The notes under the pieces are model-generated. The model made no database searches. It saw only the letters and a program-made list of their open reading frames with translations, and had not been told where the DNA came from. A stretch of DNA of 40,065 nucleotides, taken from NCBI GenBank assembly GCA_903929795.1, contig CAIYWC010000226.1, positions 1 to 40,065 of the forward strand, read 5' to 3'. A program made the translations under genes and the position numbers. Below, one piece after another: positions 16,950 through 24,298 of this stretch (position 1 is the first letter of the stretch; every line of letters begins with the position of its first letter). This stretch comes from an uncultured Myxococcales bacterium (GTDB lineage: Bacteria > Myxococcota_A > UBA9042).

Positions 16950-17716
16950 GCCGCCGGCTCCGATCGCCCGGCCTTGCGGTGCGCCGCCAGCCCAGCCAGC
17001 CCGCTGACCGCCAGCGCGCCGGCCAGCCACGCCAACGTGCGCCCCGGTAGCCGCGCAGTCGCAGGCAGATCGCCGATAACGACCGTCACGACTTGCGAAT
17101 TCGCCAACGGCTGCGCCAAGGTCGCGCCTGCCAATCGCTCGCGCCCCTCTTCGAACCGCGTCTGCCGCGCCGGCCGGTCCAGCGCCAGCGTCAGCCGCAC
17201 CGGCGGCCCCGCCAGCAGCGCGAGCGCCAGCCACGTTCGCCCCGCCGCGTGCCCCGACAAGCCGAGCCGCAGCGCTGGCGCAGCCACCGGCAAGGCGTAG
17301 CGCAGCCGCAGCGTCCCAGGCGTGCCGGCCGTCACCGCACCTTGCAGCCGCAGGCTGTCGGTGGAACGCGTGACCTGCAGCGCCCCGGGCGCCTCCACTT
17401 CCATCGACTGGGTCGTCGCCGGTACGATCCCGCGATCCACGACGACCGGCGGTTCGCCCACGGCCGGAAACAGCAGCGGCACCGCCACGCCGTCCAGCTG
17501 GACCACGCCGCGCAAGGCCGGCAGCGTCCACGTCAGGTCCTGCTGGAACAGCAGCCGGCCTTCCTCCACGCGCACCTGGACCTGCACATCCAGCGTCAGC
17601 GCGTCGATGCCCAACACCGGCGTGGCGTCCTGGGCCAGCTCAGTCGCCTGCACCGGGACCGCCGCGAAGCAAAACGCCGCGAGCCAAGGCCACAATCCGC
17701 CGTCGCGTCCGGTCAT
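16946..17716 (-). CDS. Periplasmic membrane-anchored protein of the ccm operon, function unknown
   Basis: 256 residues: signal peptide (1-24), a beta-rich soluble domain (about 30-215, many Val/Leu/Thr strands) and one C-terminal membrane helix (about 224-243) with a short basic cytoplasmic tail. No cysteine or haem motif is visible in the soluble part, so it is not an obvious thioredoxin or apocytochrome chaperone. It sits between the CcmI-like gene and ccmA with 4 bp overlaps on both sides, so a role in cytochrome maturation is likely by context only. Confidence 0.65.
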   Translation of the reverse strand: MTGRDGGLWPWLAAFCFAAVPVQATELAQDATPVLGIDALTLDVQVQVRVEEGRLLFQQDLTWTLPALRGVVQLDGVAVPLLFPAVGEPPVVVDRGIVPATTQSMEVEAPGALQVTRSTDSLRLQGAVTAGTPGTLRLRYALPVAAPALRLGLSGHAAGRTWLALALLAGPPVRLTLALDRPARQTRFEEGRERLAGATLAQPLANSQVVTVVIGDLPATARLPGRTLAWLAGALAVSGLAGLAAHRKAGRSEPAA

Positions 17717-18042
17717 GCCCGCGCCTCGGCCAGCCGCACGTGCCGGGCGTCCAGCTCCGCCAGCGCGTCGAGCACCGTCGCCGCCTCGTGGGTGTACCGG
17801 TCGGAAAGCTGCCGGAAATCGCGGTCATCCAGCTTGCCGGTCTCGCGATCGAAGCGAATCTCGCGCAGGTGGTTCAAGAGGCGATCGCGCTCGTCGGTCA
17901 GCCGCGTCCGTTCCGCGTCGTAGGCGGCGTCCAACAGCCGCGCGTCGCGCAGCGCCAGCAGCATCCGCAACGCCTGAAGCAGCGCTGCAAGCGCCAGCAC
18001 GCCAAGCGCGCCGAGCGCGATAACTGCGAAGATCGCCTTCAC
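17713..18042 (-). CDS. CcmI-like small membrane protein with coiled coil
   Basis: 109 residues: N-terminal membrane helix (about 3-27), then a charged helical domain. LNHLREIRFDRETGKLDDRDFRQL resembles the N-terminal region of CcmI/CycH (the GK-L-D-F pattern after a leucine/arginine helix), where it helps CcmFH capture apocytochrome. The large TPR part of full CcmI is missing. The GTG start overlaps the kinase stop (GTGA) and its stop overlaps the next ATG. CcmI-like by pattern and context; a simple coiled-coil scaffold is the alternative. Confidence 0.6.
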   Translation of the reverse strand: MKAIFAVIALGALGVLALAALLQALRMLLALRDARLLDAAYDAERTRLTDERDRLLNHLREIRFDRETGKLDDRDFRQLSDRYTHEAATVLDALAELDARHVRLAEARA

Positions 18043-19160
18043 TTTTTGCCGCCGAACAGCCGACCCAGCAAGCCGCCCTGCTGCGGCGCCCGGGTAGCTT
18101 CGTCCTGGAACGCTGCGGCCAGCGCGCGGACAAAGCCTTCCACGTCATCAAACCGCCGCTCCGGCACGCGATCCAGCGCCGCGTGGATCACCGTCGCGAC
18201 GCCTGCGGGCAGGTCAGGTCGCAGGTCGCGCAACGGCTGCACCGGAATCGCACCCTGGCCGCGCAGGTAGGCCAGGACCGCCGCGGCGCTGTTCGCCTCC
18301 GCCCGCACCGCGCGCGCGCCGCTCAGCAGCTCGTAGGCGATCGCCGCCAGGGCAAACTGGTCGCTGCGGCCGTCCACGATGCCGCCGCTCGCCTGCTCCG
18401 GGCTCATGTACGACGGCGTTCCGGCCGGCCGATCGCGGTCCCAGCCCATGCGGAAACGATCCGCGCGGCCGGTGATTTGCGTCGCGGTCCCAAAATCGTA
18501 GGTCATCAGCCGCCGCGTGCCAAACGACGTGACTTCGACCATCGCGTTGCGCGGCGTCACGTCGCGGTGCACCCAGCCGCGGCCATGAAGCTCCGCCAAA
18601 CCATCCGCCCATTGCCGCAGCAGGTCCAGCAGCACGTCGGGCGTCATCCGCGCGTCTTTCTCCATGAATTCAGCGAGCATCTTGCCTTCGACGTGCTCCA
18701 GCGCGATGTACGGCCGCTGATCGGCCAGCATGCCGGCCCGGTAGACGTCGACAAAACACGCGCCGTGCAGCTCCCCCAGCAGCTGGCCTTCGCGCTGCAA
18801 CGCCTGACCAGCACGGCGAAAATCCATCTCTGGCAGCGTCAGGTACAGGCGGCTCAGCACCTTGAGCGCCACTTCGCGGTTGCCCAAGCTGGCTTGGCGT
18901 GCGAGGTAGACGTCCGCGTGGCTGCCCGTGCCCAGCACTTTGAGGATCTCGAACTCGCCGTCGATCACGTAGCCGATCAGCGCATCCAGCCCGCCGCGCG
19001 AGGACGCCCGGTGCGAGGACGGCTGCGCGACAGGCTGGCCCGGCGGCAGCTGGACGTTGGCCACGGGATGCGCCGTCTGGCTCGGACGCGTCTGCAGCAG
19101 GCCGCGCGGGGCGTTGGGCACGGCGTGCGGCATCTCGGGCTCGATCGGTTTGGTCGCCAA
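18039..19160 (-). CDS. Soluble Hanks-type Ser/Thr protein kinase heading the ccm operon
   Basis: 373 residues from TTG 19160, favoured because AGGGAG lies 6 nt upstream; ATG at 19133 is the alternative. An N-terminal Pro/Gln-rich disordered segment (1-58) precedes a full kinase domain: Gly loop GTGSHADV (77-84), Lys100, alpha-C Glu124, HRDVTPRN (198-205), DFG (222-224), SPEQ (253-256). All catalytic residues are intact. No membrane segment or sensor domain is seen, so it is cytoplasmic. The stop overlaps the CcmI-like GTG start, so kinase and cytochrome maturation genes are translationally coupled. The substrate is unknown. Confidence 0.9.
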   Translation of the reverse strand: MATKPIEPEMPHAVPNAPRGLLQTRPSQTAHPVANVQLPPGQPVAQPSSHRASSRGGLDALIGYVIDGEFEILKVLGTGSHADVYLARQASLGNREVALKVLSRLYLTLPEMDFRRAGQALQREGQLLGELHGACFVDVYRAGMLADQRPYIALEHVEGKMLAEFMEKDARMTPDVLLDLLRQWADGLAELHGRGWVHRDVTPRNAMVEVTSFGTRRLMTYDFGTATQITGRADRFRMGWDRDRPAGTPSYMSPEQASGGIVDGRSDQFALAAIAYELLSGARAVRAEANSAAAVLAYLRGQGAIPVQPLRDLRPDLPAGVATVIHAALDRVPERRFDDVEGFVRALAAAFQDEATRAPQQGGLLGRLFGGKK

Positions 19161-19261
19161 CAGGGTCTCCCTTCGCCGGATACGGGTCTGCCGACCCGGC
19201 GTCCTCACCGCAGGATAGCGCAGGGGCGCCAGCGTCGCCATACGTGAGCACCGCTGTGCGA

Positions 19262-19354
19262 GACCAAGCCCCGTCGCATTTTGGACTGGACGACGAGCGT
19301 GCTCCTCTGGAGGCACGCCGCGGATGACGGTCGGCTGGATCGCGAACGTCGGCG
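19262..19354 (-). repeat. Dispersed intergenic hairpin repeat, copy 3
   Basis: About 93 bp in minus orientation between the divergent kinase (start 19160) and pentapeptide gene (start 19405). Hairpin arms GCGTGC (19297-19302) and GCACGC (19313-19318) pair perfectly around a 10 nt loop. The flanking blocks GTTCGCGATC and GTCATCCGCGG match copies 2 and 4. It lies in a region expected to hold the promoters of both genes. Confidence 0.88.
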
Positions 19355-19404
19355 GGTCTGTATGCCGCTTCCGGCGCGCGCCGCACCGCGGTACACTGCA
19401 GCCC

Positions 19405-20481
19405 ATGAGCGACCTGCACACCATCGCCAATGCCGCTGACCTGCGCCAAGCCCTGCAAAGTGGCCGTCTGGAGCGCGTCGCGATCGATTCCCTGGACCTG
19501 CCGCCGCTGCACGTGTCCGCCGTGACGATGGCACACGTCCGGATGGTCGGCCCGCGGCTGATTGGCTTGCAGATCGATGACTTACAGGCGAGCAACGTGC
19601 AGGCGCGCGGCGTGCTGCTGCGGGCGGTGCGCTGGCCCCACGCGCAGCTGATGCGCTGGCAGGTGTCGGCCAGCCAAGCCCAGGAGATGCAGCTGCCCGG
19701 CGCGCGGCTGGAGGCCTGCACTTTTGTCGACACGCCGGTGACCAACAGCAACTTTCGCGGCGCGCAGTGGCTGGGCTGCACGTTCCAGCAGGCGGATCTC
19801 AACCACGTGACGCTGGGCGACGCGTTCATCCTGGACAGCCGATTTGAAGACGCGCGTCAGGGCGGCGCCGTGCTGGACAACGCCGACCTGCAAAACGCCG
19901 TGCTGTGCCACGTGGATCTGCGCGGGGCCAACCTGCTGCGCGCCAACTTTCAGGGCGCGATTCTCGTGGATGTGGACCTGCGCGACGCCAACCTGCGCGA
20001 AGCGCGCTTCGCCGACGTGCTGCTGGTGAATTGCCGGCTGGATCGCACGGAATTCACCGCATTGGGCCAGAACCAGGCCAGCCACGCGCAGCTGCTGGAG
20101 CGGCTTGGCCGTCTGCCACCGGAGCAGGTGCTGGCGATCGCCGCGGCGCTGCTGGTGCGGCCGGCAGGTGCGATTCCGGAGCGCACGGATACGCCGCACG
20201 GCGACGGCGTGGGCAACTTGCTCAAGCTGACATTTCCCGCGCTTGTGCGCGAGCTGCAAGGCCGCGGCGGGCCTGCGGAATTGGCGCGGCTGCGCGTGGA
20301 CGGCGAGCACGTGTGGGCGACCGCGCACACGGGCGACGAAGTGCGGCTGACCAGCGGCGCCCAGGTGCAGCGCGTGGCGCCGCAGATGGCCGTGCCGCTG
20401 CCGGTCTCGCCGCAAATTCCGCAGGCTCCGACGCCCGTTGCGCCGCCCAAAAGTCGGCCTTCGGGGCTGGAGATCGACTGA
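19405..20481 (+). CDS. Pentapeptide-repeat protein
   Basis: 358 residues. Residues about 95-215 follow the A(D/N)LXX pentapeptide-repeat pattern (for example ADLNHV, NADLQNA, GANLLRANF, DANLREARF), which folds into a right-handed quadrilateral beta helix. The first 95 residues may be degenerate coils of the same helix. The C-terminal third (about 220-358) is not repeat-like and ends in a Pro-rich tail. Such proteins serve as scaffolds or DNA mimics; nothing here points to topoisomerase protection in particular. ATG 19405 gives a sensible N terminus, while an upstream start would translate the dispersed repeat. No Shine-Dalgarno is clear. Confidence 0.8.
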   Translation: MSDLHTIANAADLRQALQSGRLERVAIDSLDLPPLHVSAVTMAHVRMVGPRLIGLQIDDLQASNVQARGVLLRAVRWPHAQLMRWQVSASQAQEMQLPGARLEACTFVDTPVTNSNFRGAQWLGCTFQQADLNHVTLGDAFILDSRFEDARQGGAVLDNADLQNAVLCHVDLRGANLLRANFQGAILVDVDLRDANLREARFADVLLVNCRLDRTEFTALGQNQASHAQLLERLGRLPPEQVLAIAAALLVRPAGAIPERTDTPHGDGVGNLLKLTFPALVRELQGRGGPAELARLRVDGEHVWATAHTGDEVRLTSGAQVQRVAPQMAVPLPVSPQIPQAPTPVAPPKSRPSGLEID

Positions 20482-20593
20482 ACACGCTGACCTGATGCGC
20501 TTCTTCAACTGCGGAGCCTGGGACCGCAAGTTCGCAATTTCGCGCGTGAACGGCGGCTACACGCGAACGCCTTTCGCCGAGGCCAACCGCACC

Positions 20594-20685
20594 GGTTAGA
20601 CCTGTCGCATGTCGGACTGGTCCACGAGCGTGCTCCTTCGCAGGCACGCCGCGGATAACGGTCGGCTTGATCTTGAACTTCGGCG
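20594..20685 (-). repeat. Dispersed intergenic hairpin repeat, copy 4
   Basis: 92 bp in minus orientation between converging genes, its end 7 bp from the rsmG-like stop. Arms GCGTGC (20628-20633) and GCACGC (20644-20649) pair perfectly with a 10 nt loop. In repeat orientation it starts GCCGAAGTT, contains GTTATCCGCGGCGTGCC and GTCCGACATGC, and ends GGTCTAACC, like copy 5. Confidence 0.88.
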
Positions 20686-20692
20686 CGTGCGG

Positions 20693-21325
20693 CTACCGCG
20701 GCTGGACGATCGCCACTGCGTAAGGCTTGTCGCCGGGCACGTCGCGCGTCGTCCGGACCTGCCAGCCGGGCGCCACCAGCCGCTCGGCCAGCGTCGACGC
20801 CGGGCCAAAAGCGTGCACGGCGACCACGCCATCGGCGGTCAGCAGCCCGCGCGCTTTCTCCGGCCACTCGGGAAACGGCCAGACGGCGCGCGCCGTCGCG
20901 AGCTGCACGTTCCCATCAAGCTCGCAGGAATGCAGCGTTTTCGCGATGACCCGCACGTTTTTCAGGCCCAGCGCGCTCGCTGTCTCCTCGATGAACGCCG
21001 CCCGCAGCTTGCGCGGCTCCAGCGCCGTGATCTGCGCCCGCGGCCAGACGATGCCCAGCGTCAGCGCCTCCAGCCCCGCACCCGCGCCCACGTCGATCGC
21101 CCGCGCCGGCGGCTGGCCCAGCACGTCCAGAGCGGCCGCCGCGACCGTCAGCGCCTCGCACACGTGGGTCAGCAGTCCAGCCTCGGTCGCATCGCCCACC
21201 AGGTTTGTGCGCGTTTGCCCCGTCGCCAGACGCTGCGCCAACTTGTGCAACTGCGGCAGCCAGAGCGCGTCGTAAGGCAGCCCCGCCGCTGCGCAAATGG
21301 CCGGCAGGTCCGCCAGCGTCTTCAC
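20693..21325 (-). CDS. rsmG: RsmG-like 16S rRNA methyltransferase (GidB family), divergent
   Basis: 210 residues. The fold and order fit RsmG, which methylates N7 of G527 in 16S rRNA: TNLV (40-43), SAM-binding DVGAGAGLE (78-86), acidic Glu103 in ALEPRK with the basic helix after it, LGLKNVRV (119-126) and a terminal strand pair. It lacks the arginine usually found after the LxNV strand, so substrate or activity may have drifted. GTG 21325 overlaps the stop of the TPR gene (GTGA). In many bacteria rsmG lies near mnmG/parAB; here it is in a TPR/GDPD block. The symbol is tentative. Confidence 0.65.
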   Translation of the reverse strand: MKTLADLPAICAAAGLPYDALWLPQLHKLAQRLATGQTRTNLVGDATEAGLLTHVCEALTVAAAALDVLGQPPARAIDVGAGAGLEALTLGIVWPRAQITALEPRKLRAAFIEETASALGLKNVRVIAKTLHSCELDGNVQLATARAVWPFPEWPEKARGLLTADGVVAVHAFGPASTLAERLVAPGWQVRTTRDVPGDKPYAVAIVQPR

Positions 21326-23376
21326 GGCGCGTTGCCTGGAGCTTCAGCGCCCTTGTCCTGCGCCGCCTTCATCCGCGCCATCTCGGCTTCCGCCGCGGCC
21401 AGCCCCTTGTCCACGGAAGCCTTGATCGCCTCGCCTTTTTCCCCGGCCTTTTTCGCCATCCGATCGCGCAGCTTCAGCGCCTCGTCCTTCTTGCCGGACG
21501 CGGTGTACAGCATCGCCAGCAGCGTCACCTGGTCCGGATCCGGCGTTGTCGCCTCCATCAGCCCTTCCAGCAGCTTTTGCGCCCGATCCGGCTGCTGCAC
21601 CTGCAGCCACACGCCGGCAACGTCCATCGGCGTCAGGAGTTTTTGGCCAATTGCCTGGGTCGCCAGCGCCTCCGCCTGCTCGGTCTTCTCGCCCACCGCG
21701 TAGGCGATAAGCAGCAGCATCAGCGTCTCGCGATCCGCCGGCTTGGCGTTGTGCGCGGGCTCCAGGATCGCCAGCGCTTTGTCCACGTCACGGTTTTGCA
21801 GGTACAGCTGCGCCTGCAGCAAGCGCGCGCGCTCCGCGTCCGGGCCCGCCTCGGTCAGCGGCTTCAGCGCCGCCGCGGCTTCGTCCAGCTTGCCGGCGCC
21901 GCGCAGCAGCTCCGCCCGCACCATCATCAGCTGGCGGCTCGCCGGGTTGGCCTTCAGCGCCGCGTCCATGGTCGCCAGCGCCTCGTCGGTCTTTTTCAGC
22001 GCCATCTGGTTCTGCGCGAAGGCGATGGCCACGCGCTCGTCATCCGCCGACGCACCGGCGTCCTGCAACGCCTTCAGCGCGGCCTCCGACTCGCCCTTGC
22101 CGCGCAGGATCTCCGACAGCAGCAGCGCCGCATCCGGGTCCTTTTGCGCCGCGGCTTCGCGCAGCAATTTCTCCGCGCCGTCCATATCCTTTTGCTGAAT
22201 CAGCAGTTGCGCCAACGCAGCGCTCGCGCCCACCACTTTGGGGTCCAGCTCCCGGGCACGCTGCAGCTCCTTTTTCGCCTCCGCCTGCATGCCGTTGCGC
22301 TGCGCGTCGGGGGCGCTCACGGAGCGCTGCAGGTTCAGCACGCCGATCGCCAAGTGCGCCTCCGCAAGCTCCGGGTGGCTCTTGAGCACCTGCTCCGCCA
22401 GCTGCCACGCCTTGACCGGCTGATCCAACTGCAGCGCCATTTGCACCAGCGACAACCGCGCCAGCGGGTCGTCTTCCCGGGCCAGCGCCGCCTCGCACGC
22501 CGGCAGCCCCTGGTCGACCATCCCCTGGTCCAGCTGCGCCACGCCGCGCGCAAACGCGACGATGGCGTGGTTGGGCCAAATCGCGTCGGCGGCCGCCATG
22601 TCGGCATTCGCAGCCTTGAAGTCAAAGCTCATCCGCGCGGCGTGCGCCCGCAGCACCAGCCACCACGCCGCCGCTTGCTCCACGCTGATTTCGTGGGGCT
22701 TTTGCAGCGCGCCGGTCGCAAACGGCTCGATCACCGTCCCATCCGCCAGCTTCACCGCCACGCGCGTCTTGGACAACAACAGCGGCGACTGAATTCCGCC
22801 CGCGTCCGTCAGGAACGTCACCGCATCGCCGTGCGCCTGCGCCAGCGCTGCCACCAGGAACGCCGCCTCCACCGCGTGCACCGGCCGCGCGGTCCCCGCT
22901 ACCACTTCGCCAAACAGCTTCGCGCTCGCCAGCGCCGGATGCCCGCGCCGCTGGGTCGTCGGCTGCAGCTGCAACTTGCCCGGCGCCACCAACAGCTTGA
23001 CGTAGCTCGCCAGCGCGGCACCGTCCTTGATGCCGGCCACGGCTTTTTTCATCGCGTCATCGGGCGTGCCAGGCGCCACAGCGGCCTCGCCGGCCAGTCC
23101 CGCTTTGGCCAGTCGCGCAGTCAGCGATTCGCCAGCAGGTGCCGCAGCAGCGGCGACGGGCTTCTTGCAACACCCCGCGCCGCAGCACGACCACCACGCG
23201 ACGCCGGCGGCAACGGCGACGACCACGGCCGCGATCGCCAGGACGCGGCGGCGGTTGCTGGTCGCGGGCGCAGGCGCTTGCGGGCCGCCGATCACGGCGC
23301 GGTGGCACTGCGGGCAGCGCTCCGTCAGGTCTTTGACTTCCACGTTCTTGTCGCAGGAGGGGCAAAATGCGTTCAT
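21322..23376 (-). CDS. Zinc-ribbon, membrane-anchored TPR protein
   Basis: 684 residues from ATG 23376 (GAGGA 5-6 nt upstream); an upstream in-frame extension is Gly/Arg-rich shadow sequence. N-terminal zinc ribbon Cys5, Cys8, Cys21, Cys24, then a membrane helix (about 43-62) followed by a second cysteine cluster, SCCGAGCCKK. After a variable segment (about 75-280) come about ten TPR-like units to about 655, and a charged tail. A scaffolding or assembly role is likely; partners are not evident. The stop overlaps the rsmG-like start and it follows the GDPD gene by 26 bp. Confidence 0.8.
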   Translation of the reverse strand: MNAFCPSCDKNVEVKDLTERCPQCHRAVIGGPQAPAPATSNRRRVLAIAAVVVAVAAGVAWWSCCGAGCCKKPVAAAAAPAGESLTARLAKAGLAGEAAVAPGTPDDAMKKAVAGIKDGAALASYVKLLVAPGKLQLQPTTQRRGHPALASAKLFGEVVAGTARPVHAVEAAFLVAALAQAHGDAVTFLTDAGGIQSPLLLSKTRVAVKLADGTVIEPFATGALQKPHEISVEQAAAWWLVLRAHAARMSFDFKAANADMAAADAIWPNHAIVAFARGVAQLDQGMVDQGLPACEAALAREDDPLARLSLVQMALQLDQPVKAWQLAEQVLKSHPELAEAHLAIGVLNLQRSVSAPDAQRNGMQAEAKKELQRARELDPKVVGASAALAQLLIQQKDMDGAEKLLREAAAQKDPDAALLLSEILRGKGESEAALKALQDAGASADDERVAIAFAQNQMALKKTDEALATMDAALKANPASRQLMMVRAELLRGAGKLDEAAAALKPLTEAGPDAERARLLQAQLYLQNRDVDKALAILEPAHNAKPADRETLMLLLIAYAVGEKTEQAEALATQAIGQKLLTPMDVAGVWLQVQQPDRAQKLLEGLMEATTPDPDQVTLLAMLYTASGKKDEALKLRDRMAKKAGEKGEAIKASVDKGLAAAEAEMARMKAAQDKGAEAPGNAP

Positions 23377-23402
23377 GTTTTCCTCAGTCGGTCCAACCGG
23401 CG

Positions 23403-24155
23403 CTACCGTTTGCCGTGTCGCCGCAGAAAGTGCAACAGGGTGTCGGGCGCATCCGTGATAATCGCGGTAATCGCCGCATCGCACAGGTATTCCCACTGGC
23501 GCGGCGCGTTGACGGTCCACGTCCAGACCTGCCAGCCCTGCGTGCGCCACAGCGCCAGCCGGTCCGCCGTCACCAGCGCCTCGTGCGGGTTCACGCTCGC
23601 GATCGTCCAGTCCAGCTCCGCCGGCCGCTCGGTCAGGTGCCAGAAGTCGCCCGGCGGCTTCTCGTCCACCAGCGCCGCGAGCGGCCGGCCGATTTGCGCG
23701 CGTGCGACCTGCGCGAGCGGCGCCAGGTTGAACGACGACACCAGCCAATCGCCGCCGTCCACTTGCTCCAGGCGCCGCACAAACGCGTCGGCCAGGTACA
23801 GCCCGCCGCTGCGATCGCCGCCGTTGACCTTCAGCTCCGCGTTCACGTGCGCCTTGCGGCCCGCCAGCAGCTCCAGCACTTCATCGAAATGCGCCGGCCG
23901 CTGCGTCTGCAGGTGGCCGTCGCCGAGCGTCATCGCCCGCAGATCGCGCCACGTCAGCGCGTTCACGGCGTCCGGCCGGTTCGCCAGCCGCTGCAGGTCG
24001 TCGTCGTGGAACAGCACCAGCTCGCCGTCCGCGGTCAGCTGCACGTCGAATTCCACGCCGTCCGCGCCCAGGTCCAAGGCGATCCGCAGCGATTCCAAGG
24101 TGTTTTCAACAGCCAGCCGGCGCGCACCGCGGTGGCCAATCACAAGTGGCGTCAT
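23403..24155 (-). CDS. Glycerophosphodiester phosphodiesterase
   Basis: Splits glycerophosphodiesters into an alcohol and glycerol-3-phosphate. 250 residues, a bare GDPD TIM barrel with no signal peptide. The family residues are present: HRGARRLAVENT (His8, Arg9, Glu17), EFDVQL (Glu35, Asp37), LFHDDDL (His50), ELK near 104 and WTWTVN near the end. This is the cytoplasmic UgpQ-like type. A dispersed repeat lies 18 bp upstream of the ATG, between it and the kinase stop at 24299. The TPR gene follows by 26 bp. Confidence 0.92.
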   Translation of the reverse strand: MTPLVIGHRGARRLAVENTLESLRIALDLGADGVEFDVQLTADGELVLFHDDDLQRLANRPDAVNALTWRDLRAMTLGDGHLQTQRPAHFDEVLELLAGRKAHVNAELKVNGGDRSGGLYLADAFVRRLEQVDGGDWLVSSFNLAPLAQVARAQIGRPLAALVDEKPPGDFWHLTERPAELDWTIASVNPHEALVTADRLALWRTQGWQVWTWTVNAPRQWEYLCDAAITAIITDAPDTLLHFLRRHGKR

Positions 24156-24172
24156 CTTGGCCTATACGCGCC

Positions 24173-24264
24173 GACCGAAGTTCGCGATCAAACGTCCGGC
24201 ATCCGCGGCGTGCCACCGGAAGCGCACGCGTGTGGTCTCCGTCCGAAATGCAACGGGGCTGACC
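24173..24264 (+). repeat. Dispersed intergenic hairpin repeat, copy 2
   Basis: 92 bp between the kinase stop (24299) and the GDPD start (24155). Arms GCGTGC (24208-24213) and GCACGC (24224-24229) pair perfectly around the 10 nt loop CACCGGAAGC. It shares GACCGAAGTT and ATCCGCGGCGTGCC with copy 1. Being just upstream of the GDPD ATG, it may be in that gene's leader. Confidence 0.88.
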
Positions 24265-24298
24265 ATGAGCCGGTGGTGTTGGCGACAAGTCAGCACGT

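Noticed and set aside
20494..20598. 34-residue ORF after the pentapeptide gene
   Set aside because: Too short, ends within the repeat, and has no clear Shine-Dalgarno.
19262..20685. Integron attC sites, suggested by GTTAGAC / GTCTAAC ends of copies 4 and 5
   Set aside because: The AAC/GTT core is missing in copies 1-3, orientations differ, copies are 1-10 kb apart and no integrase gene is present.
16171..24264. A conserved peptide (RGVPPEEHAR-like) encoded by the repeat in one frame
   Set aside because: It has no start codon of its own and no shared upstream or downstream sequence; conservation follows the hairpin arms, not codon positions.
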